DNA from: Bacteroidales bacterium | GTDB taxonomy: Bacteria > Bacteroidota > Bacteroidia > Bacteroidales > UBA4181 | Length of the DNA: 13,330 nt | NCBI GenBank assembly: GCA_031259205.1 | Contig: JAIRLS010000266.1 | Coordinates: 1 to 13,330, forward strand | Reading direction: 5' to 3' | In this document: in pieces, positions 6,261 through 13,330 of the stretch | How the letters are laid out: every line of letters begins with the position of its first letter | How positions within the stretch are numbered: position 1 is the first letter of the stretch | Notes under the pieces: model-generated | The model's database searches: none | Told to the model about the DNA's origin: nothing | What the model saw: the letters and a program-made list of their open reading frames with translations, nothing else | Made by a program: the position numbers and the translations under genes

Positions 6261-7607
6261 ATGTCGAAAGTGATAAAAATACAGAAAGGCCTGAATATTA
6301 AATTAAAAGGGAAAGCGGAGAAGATACTTGTCAAAGCGGGTACCTCTGACAGGTATGCGGTAAAACCTGCCGATTTTCCGGGTTTAACGCCAAAAATGCT
6401 GGTAAAGGAAGGCGATACGGTAAAAGCAGGTACTGCCCTGTTTACGGACAAGAATCGTCCGGAAGTGCGGTTTGCATCACCGGTGGGCGGTACGGTCGAA
6501 GCGGTAGTGCGCGGCGAAAAACGCCGCATCCTCGAAGTGGTGGTGCAACCCGGAGAAAAAACCTTTGAAGACTTTTCTTCCCTCAAACCGTCGGACAATG
6601 ATAAGGAACAAATCACCGGATACCTGCTGGCAGGCGGTGTGTGGCCCTTCATCCGGCAACGGCCGTATGCCGTTATCGCCAATCCGCAGGATACTCCCAA
6701 AGATATTTTTATCTCCTGTTTTGACACGGCGCCGCTGGCTCCCGACTACGACTACATCTTTCAGGACGTCGATCCGTATTTTCAAGCCGGTATTGACGCC
6801 CTTGCGCAACTGACCTCCGGGAAAGTGCATCTTTGCGTCCATTCGGATTATCCGCCGGCTACCACTTTCACAAAAGCAAAAAACGCAGAAATACACGTGT
6901 TTTCCGGACCGCACCCGTCCGGCAATGTGGGCGTACAAATCCACCACATCAATCCGGTGAACAAGGGCGAAACGGTATGGTACGTGAACCCGCAGGACGT
7001 GTCGGTCATCGGCAGGCTGATGAACAAAGGCGTGTACGACGTTTCCAAAACCATTGTCCTGTCCGGTTCGGAAGTGAATACACCGCGCTACTACAAGGTA
7101 ACAGGCGGTTGTCGATTGACTTCCTTCGCCGACAACATCAAGGCGGGAAACAACCGCTATATCAGCGGGAATGTGCTTACCGGAACACAAACGGCAAAGG
7201 ACGGCTATCTGGGTTTCTACGACCATCAGCTAACCGTCATCCCCGAAGGCAACCGCTACGAAATGTTCGGATGGGCATTGCCCGGATTCGGCAAATACAG
7301 CGCAGGACGTACCTTCTTCTCATGGCTGACTCCCAACAGGGAATATGCACTGGATACCAACCTGCACGGCGGTCCTCGTTCAATGGTGGTGACCGGGCAG
7401 TACGAAAAAGTATTCCCGATGGACATCTATCCCGAACACCTGCTCAAGGCAATCATGGCAGGCGACATCGAAAAAATGGAAAATCTCGGCATCTATGAAG
7501 TGGCGGAAGAAGACTTTGCCTTGTGCGAATTTGTTTGCACATCCAAAACCGAAGTGCAGGCAATCGTACGGGACGGCATCAACATGATGATCAAGGAAAT
7601 GAGCTAA
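6261..7607 (+). CDS. nqrA: Na+-translocating NADH:quinone oxidoreductase subunit A
   Basis: NqrA is the cytoplasm-facing subunit of the Na+-pumping NADH:quinone oxidoreductase and takes part in quinone handling with NqrB. The 448-aa protein has the family's usual length and features: the N terminus VIKIQKGLNIKLKGKAE, the lipoyl-like early domain (KMLVKEGDTVKAGTALF, then FASPVGGTVEAVVRGEKRR), GSEVNTPRYYKVTGG near the middle, and the C-terminal block with DTNLHGGPRSMVVTGQYE and MDIYPEHLLKAIMAGDIE. It has its own strong promoter. Normally nqrB follows within a few tens of bases; here a 210-nt gap holds a methyltransferase remnant. Confidence 0.95.
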   Translation: MSKVIKIQKGLNIKLKGKAEKILVKAGTSDRYAVKPADFPGLTPKMLVKEGDTVKAGTALFTDKNRPEVRFASPVGGTVEAVVRGEKRRILEVVVQPGEKTFEDFSSLKPSDNDKEQITGYLLAGGVWPFIRQRPYAVIANPQDTPKDIFISCFDTAPLAPDYDYIFQDVDPYFQAGIDALAQLTSGKVHLCVHSDYPPATTFTKAKNAEIHVFSGPHPSGNVGVQIHHINPVNKGETVWYVNPQDVSVIGRLMNKGVYDVSKTIVLSGSEVNTPRYYKVTGGCRLTSFADNIKAGNNRYISGNVLTGTQTAKDGYLGFYDHQLTVIPEGNRYEMFGWALPGFGKYSAGRTFFSWLTPNREYALDTNLHGGPRSMVVTGQYEKVFPMDIYPEHLLKAIMAGDIEKMENLGIYEVAEEDFALCEFVCTSKTEVQAIVRDGINMMIKEMS

Positions 7608-7622
7608 TACCGAAAGTCACGC

Positions 7623-7772
7623 ATGAACACCAACCAACTGATACCGGACGACAACCCCGAAATCCTGAAAAGCATGGAAAGCGGGACGATAAATCTTATC
7701 TATCTTGATCCGCCGTTTTTCAGCAACCGCATAATGTCCATAATGACGCAAAAAAGAAACTTGCCGTATTAA
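7623..7772 (+). pseudogene. N-terminal fragment of a site-specific DNA methyltransferase
   Basis: A 49-codon open frame (ATG 7623, TAA 7770-7772) lies between nqrA and nqrB. Its first part reads NQLIPDDNPEILKSMESGTI followed by NLIYLDPPFFSNR. This is the start of amino-methyltransferases of the N6-adenine/N4-cytosine type (including Type III Mod-like enzymes): a GDN-like cofactor segment (here DDN) and the catalytic motif IV DPPF in the characteristic context IYLDPPFFSNR. Intact enzymes run to several hundred residues; here the match stops right after FFSNR and the frame ends 16 codons later. Another frame of the same stretch stays open slightly longer (to TAA at 7787-7789), which may be a second remnant after an internal deletion. 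It cannot be a working enzyme. Confidence 0.72.
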
Positions 7773-7817
7773 CGGATACAATAAAATAAAAGATCAATAA
7801 TATTCATATAAATAAAG

Positions 7818-9014
7818 ATGTTAAGAAAGTACATTGATAAGTTGAAACCGAAGTTTGAGAAGGGAGGCAAGTTTGAAATCCTGCATTCCACCTTCGAAGC
7901 ATTCGAATCGTTTTTGTTTGTGCCCGACACCGTGACGCGGCGAGGAACGCACATACGCGACGCCGTAGATATGAAACGCACCATGTCGGTGGTCATCATG
8001 GCGACGATTCCCGCGTTGTTGTTCGGCATGTGGAATACCGGCTATCAGCAGGCCGAATCCATTGGAATCACGCGCACGCTGATGGAGAATTTCTGGTTTG
8101 GCTTTCTGCGCGTGTTTCCCATCATCGTAGTGTCCTACGCGGTAGGGCTGGGCATTGAGTTTGGCGTAGCTCAGGTACGCGGCCACGAAGTAAACGAAGG
8201 ATTCCTGGTGTCGGGCATGCTCATCCCGCTGGTGCTTCCGCCCGATATTCCGCTGTGGATGGTAGCCGTAGCGACCGCTTTCTCGGTGGTATTTGCCAAA
8301 GAGATTTTCGGCGGCACAGGCATGAACATTTGGAATCCGGCGCTCATCGCGCGGGCTTTCCTCTTTTTTTCTTATCCGTCGGAAATTTCGGGCGACAAGG
8401 TATGGGTGTCGGGGATCAGGGAAGAAGGCGTGCAACTGGCGGAAGCCTTCAGCGGTGCGACGCCGTTAGCCGTCGCCTCGGCGACAGCCGGCGAAGACGC
8501 AACCCGCGTAACGATAGACCGTCTTTACGAACAGTTACCCTCGCTCGGCGACCTGTTTTTCGGTACCATACCGGGCTGTATCGGCGAAACATCCACGCTT
8601 GCCATCCTGCTGGGCGCGGCATTGCTGCTCCTTACCGGCGTTGCAAGCTGGCGTATCATGCTGTCGGTGTTTGCCGGCGGCGCGGCGATGGGGCTGCTGT
8701 TCAACCTTTGGGGCGCCAACACTTACATGGAACTGCCGTTCTATTACCACTTCGTGATGGGCGGATTTGCTTTCGGCGCAGTATTCATGGCTACCGATCC
8801 CGTTTCGGCGGCACACACCGGTACAGGCAAATTCATTTACGGTTTCCTGACAGGACTGTTTGCGGTACTCATCCGTGTGCTTAACCCGGCCTATCCCGAA
8901 GGAATGATGCTGGCCATCCTGCTGATGAATACTTTCGCGCCGCTAATCGACCATTACGTGGTAGAAGCAAATATTCGCAGGCGTTTGAAACGATTAACCG
9001 CCGTTAAAGCATAG
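7818..9014 (+). CDS. nqrB: Na+-translocating NADH:quinone oxidoreductase subunit B
   Basis: NqrB is an integral-membrane subunit of Na+-NQR carrying a covalent FMN and riboflavin and lying on the Na+ path. The 398-aa protein shows the family N terminus (FEALESF-like FEAFESFLFVPDTVTRRG, 26-43), RDAVDMKRTM (47-56), repeated hydrophobic membrane segments from about residue 56 on, GGTGMNIWNPALIARAF (165-181), and the FMN attachment motif SGAT (212-215) with T215 as the predicted flavin-bearing residue. All key parts are present, so the gene looks intact. It is separated from nqrA by 210 nt holding a methyltransferase remnant, and it is followed with no gap by an RHH-like gene and birA rather than nqrC. 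Confidence 0.95.
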   Translation: MLRKYIDKLKPKFEKGGKFEILHSTFEAFESFLFVPDTVTRRGTHIRDAVDMKRTMSVVIMATIPALLFGMWNTGYQQAESIGITRTLMENFWFGFLRVFPIIVVSYAVGLGIEFGVAQVRGHEVNEGFLVSGMLIPLVLPPDIPLWMVAVATAFSVVFAKEIFGGTGMNIWNPALIARAFLFFSYPSEISGDKVWVSGIREEGVQLAEAFSGATPLAVASATAGEDATRVTIDRLYEQLPSLGDLFFGTIPGCIGETSTLAILLGAALLLLTGVASWRIMLSVFAGGAAMGLLFNLWGANTYMELPFYYHFVMGGFAFGAVFMATDPVSAAHTGTGKFIYGFLTGLFAVLIRVLNPAYPEGMMLAILLMNTFAPLIDHYVVEANIRRRLKRLTAVKA

Positions 9015-9245
9015 ATGAAAAAGAAAAAAAAGAAAATACAACCCAAGACCCATCCGAACAAAATGCCCGATGCGGATTTGCTTCGTATTAACAAACTTTC
9101 TATTCTTTTTAACAACAAGGAACTGCGGGCTATCGAAGAATACCGCCGAAAATACGCTATCCGCAATCGTTCGAAACTCATCCGCGACATCGTTCTCTCC
9201 ACCGTTATCAGAAAATTTGAAGACGACTATCCAACCTTATTTTAA
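9015..9245 (+). CDS. Small ribbon-helix-helix-like protein
   Basis: A 76-aa basic protein whose ATG directly follows the nqrB stop (TAG-ATG, zero gap), so translation is probably coupled to nqrB. The N terminus is lysine-rich (MKKKKKKIQPK). Residues about 26-65 (LSILFNNKELRAIEEYRRKY, then AIRNRSKLIRDIVLSTVIR) look like a ribbon-helix-helix fold: a short beta strand, helix, turn with NRSKLIRD, helix. The likely role is a DNA-binding regulator, but no target can be named and I do not recognise a named family. An internal ATG (residue 17) could be an alternative start. birA begins 3 nt after its stop. Confidence 0.72.
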   Translation: MKKKKKKIQPKTHPNKMPDADLLRINKLSILFNNKELRAIEEYRRKYAIRNRSKLIRDIVLSTVIRKFEDDYPTLF

Positions 9246-9248
9246 TCC

Positions 9249-10007
9249 ATGAAGATCATTCGTCTGCAAGAGGTTGATTCTACCAGTCGCCACTTGATAC
9301 GCCTGTCCGGTGACAGACTTGAGGAAGGTACGGTTGTCGTTGCCGATCGACAGACGGATGGACGCGGACAGGGCAATAACAGATGGGAAAGCGAACCGGG
9401 CAAAAACCTCACTTTCTCCATCCTTCTCTACCCCGTTTTCGTCAAAGGAGTGGAACAGTTCGGCCTTTCCAAGGCAATAGCGCTTGCCGTCAGCGATTTC
9501 ACGGCGCAACACGCGGAAAATGTTTCCGTCAAGTGGCCTAACGACGTGTATCTTGCCGACAAAAAACTCGCCGGTATGCTGGTCGAAAACTTTATGCAGG
9601 GCGAACGAATCACCAAAACCGTTGCCGGCATAGGCGTCAATATCAATCAGGAACGGTTTTCCGGCGAGGCGCCCAATCCCGTTTCGCTATGCAGGGCAAC
9701 AGGCAGGCGCTTCGATACGGAGGACTGCCTGCGACAGATACTGCAATACATCGCCCGTCGCTACGAACAACTCCGGACGTCGCCCGACGAGTTGCACAGC
9801 GACTATATCAGGCGGCTGTACCGCTTCAACCGGTGGGCAAGCTATCAAGCAGACGGCCTGCGCTTCAAAGCCCGCATCACGGGCGTCAACCGCTATGGCA
9901 TGCTCGAAATGATAACCGCCGATAACCGGACAAAAACATTCGGCTTTAAGGAGGTCGTCTTTGAACAGGATGACAGTATGCCGGAAAACCCCTGCGATTC
10001 TCTGTGA
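9249..10007 (+). CDS. birA: Biotin--[acetyl-CoA-carboxylase] ligase
   Basis: Cytoplasmic enzyme that activates biotin with ATP and attaches it to the lysine of biotin-dependent carboxylases. At 252 aa it is a group I ligase, with a catalytic domain and no N-terminal HTH repressor domain. Visible motifs are VDSTS (9-13), the biotinyl-AMP loop DGRGQGNNRW (37-46), KWPNDV (95-100), DKKLAGMLVE with the catalytic-type lysine K106, and GIGVNIN (127-133). A short C-terminal SH3-like part ends with GFKEVVFEQ. It lies 3 nt after the RHH-like gene, clearly in the same transcript, and no promoter is seen between nqrB and birA. Confidence 0.94.
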   Translation: MKIIRLQEVDSTSRHLIRLSGDRLEEGTVVVADRQTDGRGQGNNRWESEPGKNLTFSILLYPVFVKGVEQFGLSKAIALAVSDFTAQHAENVSVKWPNDVYLADKKLAGMLVENFMQGERITKTVAGIGVNINQERFSGEAPNPVSLCRATGRRFDTEDCLRQILQYIARRYEQLRTSPDELHSDYIRRLYRFNRWASYQADGLRFKARITGVNRYGMLEMITADNRTKTFGFKEVVFEQDDSMPENPCDSL

Positions 10008-10263
10008 ACACTTCTATTCGGGACACCCGGCACGGATGGTGTTTTATGTTCATACTTCCGAACTTTGTGACTCTCAATGTAATGTCATATCAGCCGAATG
10101 TTGTCTATGACGAAGCAATCCGGATTATTGTAACATTTATTTCTTGACAACGCCATAGTTAAAGAATATTCTCAAATTTATTTTACCGTCTTCACAAAAA
10201 AGTGTATTTTTGCAGTTGGCAATTTGTTGTTTCATTACTTAACAGTTATAAATAATATCCGGA
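10008..10263 (+). promoter_or_regulatory. Intergenic region with TonB-receptor promoter
   Basis: 256 bp without a gene. A weak hairpin (ACACC 10023-10027, GGTGT 10038-10042, then TTTA) could end the birA transcript. TATTTTTG at 10205-10212 is a full match to the -7 TAnnTTTG element; the -33 region is only TTTT (10181-10184), so the promoter may be weak or activator-dependent. The leader to the receptor start is about 40-55 nt. Nothing resembling a riboswitch is recognised. Confidence 0.55.
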
Positions 10264-12768
10264 GTGTCAGGTTTATTGTCAAAAACTTTTTTCATCTTGT
10301 CATGCCTGTTGTTGTGTGGCGGGTCTCTTTTCGGCCAGCAAAAACCGGTAGAGCAACTGACGGTTGAAGATATCATGTCCATGAGTTTTGACGAATTGTC
10401 ATCCTATTCGATGGAAGACCAGATACGAATGGCAAGCATAGCAGGAGTGAGTTTCGACGATTTGTTCAAGATGTTTTTGAACAAGGATGTTTCCATTGCC
10501 TCCAAGCATGACGAGAGTTACTTCGACACCCCTCTTTCCACATCGTCGCTCACAGCGGAGGAGTTGGAACAGTCGGGGGTGCTGTCTATCCCGGAGGCGC
10601 TACGGTTATTGCCCGGAGTGATTGTCCGCGAAAAGACCAGCGGCAATTACGACATACAGATCAGAAACAGCAACAATATCGCCGGACAACAGAACCTCTT
10701 CTCGGAAAACACGATGACGCTGGTAATGCTCGACGGAAGAATCATCTACACGCACACCACCGGCGGCATGTTCTGGGAAACCATCCCCATCGGCATACCG
10801 GACGTGGAAAGGATTGAAGTGATTCGCGGGGCTGCCAGCGCCATGTATGGCGCCAATGCGGTGGCCGGCGTCATCAACATCATCACCAAAAAATCTTCGT
10901 CGGAGAAAGTATCCGTCGAAGCCGACATCAAGTCGGGAGGGTATTTCGGCGGTTCCAACCTTTTCAACGGCAAACCTTCCGGGACACAACACCTGTCGAT
11001 ACTCTACAATGTCAATGAAAAATGGAAATTCAGGATTTCCGGCAACTACCAGCACCGCGAAAGAACGCAGGACAGCATTTATTTCTACATGACCGACCGC
11101 CTCTCCCTCTCCGGCCTGACGACAAGATACATGCCTGCGGATTCGGTAGTGATGCACGGGGCAGATCCCAAAGCCATGTTCGAAAATCCTTCCAGAGGCC
11201 TGTTCTCCTACGGCGTGAACGGACTGCTTTCCTATACCGGCGGCGACAACTTCAACCTGAACCTGACGGCAGGCGTCCAGCAGTCAAAAGCCATTGCCTC
11301 CAACTTCGACCTGTACTTCTTCGCCCACAGCGAACGGGATTGCGGCATGAAATACGCCAACCTGCATTCGACCATATACGGTATTGACCTGCATGTGGAC
11401 TATTCATGGGGATACGGCGATTTGGCGTGCGGCATACCGGGGCTTAAAGCGGATCACGGAAGCCTCAACGCCAACATCGAATACAGCCACCGGTTGGCCA
11501 ATCTGTCTGTCACGCCCGGATTTTACTATTCGCTCAACAACCTGAACAGCAACCCCTACGAGGCTACCAACCAAACTTATTTCGAAGGACGGCAGGTGCT
11601 GAGCAGTTGGGCGCCGAGCCTCCGCATCGACTACAGCCCCGTCGAGCGACTGCGCTTTATCGGCGGATTGCGGCTGGAAAAAAACAACGTCCCCAACCGC
11701 TACTACCTGACATGGCAATTGGCAGCTACCGGCAAACTCAACGAAAAAAGCATCCTGCGCGCCGTCTATTCACGCGCCAACCGAAGCCCGTTCATGATGG
11801 ATGTAAGAACCGTTTCGGGAGTAACCATCAATACGCCGCGACAGGACACCCGAATCAACATCTCCGGCACAAGCGACCTTAAAATGACTTATTCCGACAT
11901 GTTCGAAGCCGGCTACCGGCAAAAAATAGGCAAACACATCCTGCTGAACGTGGAAGCCTTCCATACCATTACGAAAGACCTCAATACCGCCAAACTGGAA
12001 GAATTGAAATTCACCGTCAACAGCAATACCGACATCAACAATCTCCCGCTTCCCGTTTACCTGAGTTACCGGTTTGCCAACCTTCCGGAAATACAAAAAC
12101 AAACAGGACTGACGGTCGAAACAGGCATCGTACTGAACGAACGTATCAATTTCCGCCTCTGGGGAACCGTACAGCAGACAAAACTGATCGACCACATGGA
12201 CAGTGAACGCATGTATTTCACGCCCGACAACCTCCATGAGGTCAGGAAATATGTTCCCACAATAGTCGGGATGAGTCTCAAACTGAGCAGCGAATACGCC
12301 GCCGGATATCTGGCCGCCATTGAAAACGGCGAAAGCGAAGCCGCAGCGAGAGAGGCAGGCATAAACAAAATCATCAAATATATAGACCTCTCTTATTACC
12401 CTTCTTTGAACACCTTTCACGTCAAGGACACAGACCTTGAAAGAGACAATGATATAGCCTACATTAACGCCAAATCCAAACAAACGCCCGCTTTTTACGG
12501 CGGATGCGAGATGAGTTGGCGCTTTGCCGAAAAATTCCTCTTTTTCGTTAGCGGCTACGGATTCACGCGGCATGTCTATTCCAACCAGTTCCTGCGAACA
12601 AACATCAAAGCCAAATTCCTGCTGAATGCAAGAATCGCATACACTGTCACCGACAACGCCTCTCTCGCCTTTTCCGTTAATAACCTCCTCCGGTCTGCCT
12701 CTCAGGAATTCGGATTCATGGATCCGGTGGGGACACAAGGATATATGACGTTCAATTTCAAGTTCTGA
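10264..12768 (+). CDS. TonB-dependent outer-membrane receptor
   Basis: An 834-aa outer-membrane active transporter: signal peptide, plug domain and a 22-strand-type barrel. The signal peptide is SKTFFILSCLLLCGGSLFGQQ (from residue 6). Residues 30-80 hold an acidic segment with two related pieces (MSFDELSSYS, VSFDDLFKMF) leading into DVSIASKHDES. The plug spans about 75-210 and ends in VIRGAASAMYGANAVAGVIN. The chain ends in an aromatic beta strand (MTFNFKF). There is no N-terminal carboxypeptidase-like domain and no SusD partner, which fits iron-chelate, cobalamin or metal uptake better than a SusC type. No ATG fits: start is GTG at 10264, or TTG at 10276, which would have GGAG 11 nt upstream and give an N terminus MSKTFF. 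Substrate unknown. Confidence 0.88.
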   Translation: MSGLLSKTFFILSCLLLCGGSLFGQQKPVEQLTVEDIMSMSFDELSSYSMEDQIRMASIAGVSFDDLFKMFLNKDVSIASKHDESYFDTPLSTSSLTAEELEQSGVLSIPEALRLLPGVIVREKTSGNYDIQIRNSNNIAGQQNLFSENTMTLVMLDGRIIYTHTTGGMFWETIPIGIPDVERIEVIRGAASAMYGANAVAGVINIITKKSSSEKVSVEADIKSGGYFGGSNLFNGKPSGTQHLSILYNVNEKWKFRISGNYQHRERTQDSIYFYMTDRLSLSGLTTRYMPADSVVMHGADPKAMFENPSRGLFSYGVNGLLSYTGGDNFNLNLTAGVQQSKAIASNFDLYFFAHSERDCGMKYANLHSTIYGIDLHVDYSWGYGDLACGIPGLKADHGSLNANIEYSHRLANLSVTPGFYYSLNNLNSNPYEATNQTYFEGRQVLSSWAPSLRIDYSPVERLRFIGGLRLEKNNVPNRYYLTWQLAATGKLNEKSILRAVYSRANRSPFMMDVRTVSGVTINTPRQDTRINISGTSDLKMTYSDMFEAGYRQKIGKHILLNVEAFHTITKDLNTAKLEELKFTVNSNTDINNLPLPVYLSYRFANLPEIQKQTGLTVETGIVLNERINFRLWGTVQQTKLIDHMDSERMYFTPDNLHEVRKYVPTIVGMSLKLSSEYAAGYLAAIENGESEAAAREAGINKIIKYIDLSYYPSLNTFHVKDTDLERDNDIAYINAKSKQTPAFYGGCEMSWRFAEKFLFFVSGYGFTRHVYSNQFLRTNIKAKFLLNARIAYTVTDNASLAFSVNNLLRSASQEFGFMDPVGTQGYMTFNFKF

Positions 12769-12772
12769 CACG

Positions 12773-12903
12773 GGGGCTGTTTCAAAAGCCGGTTTTTCGT
12801 CATTGTGAACGGTGTAACACGATCTATAATATCAGTAAACCAATGGATTGTTTCGGGCTTCGCCTCTGTAATGACGACGATTTCAGTCTTTTGAGACAGC
12901 CCC
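12773..12903. mobile_element. 131-bp MITE-like element with 16-bp terminal inverted repeats
   Basis: GGGGCTGTTTCAAAAG (12773-12788) and the reverse complement of CTTTTGAGACAGCCCC (12888-12903) match at 15 of 16 bases. GGGGCTGTCTCAAAA is a type of end I know from IS elements in Bacteroidota (IS1182-like and relatives). A nested inverted repeat lies inside (TCGTCATT 12797-12804, AATGACGA 12870-12877). The middle carries no coding capacity, so this would be a non-autonomous element. No target-site duplication is obvious. It starts 4 nt after the receptor stop codon, and when transcribed it would fold into a long hairpin that could act as a terminator. Confidence 0.6.
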
Positions 12904-13072
12904 TTAATAAAGCGCTGTCCCTGCGGACAGGCCAATTAACAGATAATGCGACAATTTGAAATGCACCCATTGTTACTAACCGTCATTTTTTGTCATTGTT
13001 GTCCGCTAAAAGTAAGAAAATAATATGATTTACTTATTATAGTCTGATAATCAGTTGTGTATTTTTATATTT
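12904..13072. other. Non-coding spacer between MITE-like element and transposase
   Basis: No gene is supported here. One clean hairpin is present (CTGTCC 12915-12920, loop CTGC, GGACAG 12925-12930) without a T tract. The end of the insertion sequence whose transposase stops at 13073 must lie in this stretch, but I cannot place its inverted repeat because the other end is outside the window. Confidence 0.45.
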
Positions 13073-13330
13073 TCAAAAGTACCCCCCCTGCATTTCAGGG
13101 AACAGGGAATTTTGATATTTCATTTTTTGTTCGTTTACTATGCTTCGCCAAGTGCCTTCCGGATCTTCCAAAAAGGTGTAAATATTGATATAGCTCATCA
13201 ATTGCTGTCTGACAACGGACACCATATTCGAAAAAGCCCATTTGTGCCTCACCCTGCACCTGACGAGTGTCAGCAACAGATTTGCCGGCATGGACATCCA
13301 TATTTGTATCTCAATGGCATTCTGATTGTC
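13073..13330 (-). CDS. C-terminal part of an IS4-type transposase (runs off window)
   Basis: The minus-strand frame is open from the window edge (13330) to TGA at 13075-13073, giving the last 85 residues. It begins DNQNAIEIQIW and continues through LLLTLVRCRVRHKWAFSNMV and LMSYINIYTFLEDPEGTW. This is the C-terminal end of DDE transposases of the IS4 group common in Bacteroidota: the NAI.IQIW segment and the KWAFSN...LMSY block follow the catalytic core, which is outside this window. Whether the element is complete cannot be judged. An apparent ATG at 13297 is internal, not the start. Confidence 0.8.
   Translation of the reverse strand, partial: DNQNAIEIQIWMSMPANLLLTLVRCRVRHKWAFSNMVSVVRQQLMSYINIYTFLEDPEGTWRSIVNEQKMKYQNSLFPEMQGGYF

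Noticed and set aside
6477..7226. 249-aa minus-strand open frame and a 221-aa plus-strand frame (6833-7498) within nqrA
   Set aside because: Both overlap an intact, easily recognised nqrA and show Arg/His-rich out-of-frame composition.
9015..9062. Lysine-rich N terminus of the RHH-like protein as a frameshifted remnant of nqrC
   Set aside because: The sequence has no NqrC-like membrane segment or SGAT flavin motif, and the frame leads into a coherent RHH-like domain.
10109..10124. GACGAAGCAATCCGGATT-like stretch upstream of the receptor as another copy of the repeat inside the MITE-like element
   Set aside because: Only about 13 bases resemble the GAAGCAATCC half and no partner half is present; probably chance.
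11770..12771. Long open frame (333 aa) on the minus strand opposite the receptor gene
   Set aside because: It is antisense to a well-supported TonB receptor and its composition (many Cys, Phe, His, Val) looks like a mirrored codon pattern, with no family features or promoter.
12702..12935. 77-aa minus-strand frame across the end of the receptor and the TIR element
   Set aside because: It runs through the inverted-repeat element, has no homology I recognise and no promoter or start context.

Overview
The window looks like chromosomal DNA of a Bacteroidota (Bacteroidales-type) bacterium. The promoters follow the phylum's -33 TTTG / -7 TAnnTTTG pattern (upstream of mgtE, tsaB, nqrA and the TonB receptor). 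Most start codons have an A-rich leader rather than a Shine-Dalgarno sequence. The gene set also fits: Na+-NQR subunits, a TonB-dependent receptor, a Tat-exported Gfo/Idh/MocA oxidoreductase and a DUF1080 lipoprotein. Species cannot be told from the sequence alone.

Layout. 1-315: no recognisable gene, but a promoter and a structured leader of about 150 nt for mgtE, including a 13-codon acidic/proline-rich upstream ORF. 316-2133: mgtE (Mg2+ transporter) and rpiB (ribose-5-phosphate isomerase B), probably one transcript. 2311-4754: an exported Gfo/Idh/MocA oxidoreductase and a DUF1080 (3-keto-glycoside hydrolase family) lipoprotein, each followed by a strong hairpin terminator; together they suggest an oxidative (3-keto) route of glycoside cleavage outside the cytoplasm. 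4837-5940, minus strand: tsaB (tRNA t6A synthesis) behind a small XRE-type HTH gene. 5941-6260: AT-rich divergent intergenic region with the nqrA promoter. 6261-10007: nqrA, a 50-codon remnant of a DNA methyltransferase gene, nqrB, a ribbon-helix-helix-like small protein and birA. nqrC-F do not follow nqrB, so the NQR cluster is interrupted and split. 10264-12768: a TonB-dependent outer-membrane receptor with a non-ATG start. 12773-12903: a 131-bp element with 16-bp terminal inverted repeats (MITE-like). 13073-13330, minus strand: the C-terminal end of an IS4-type transposase that runs off the window.

The genes are mostly housekeeping or envelope physiology (Mg2+ uptake, Na+-pumping respiration, tRNA modification, biotinylation, glycan or iron uptake). 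Traces of mobile or defence DNA are wedged between them. The observations most worth checking are the mgtE leader, the methyltransferase fragment inside the nqr cluster together with the absence of nqrC-F, and the short TIR element after the receptor gene.
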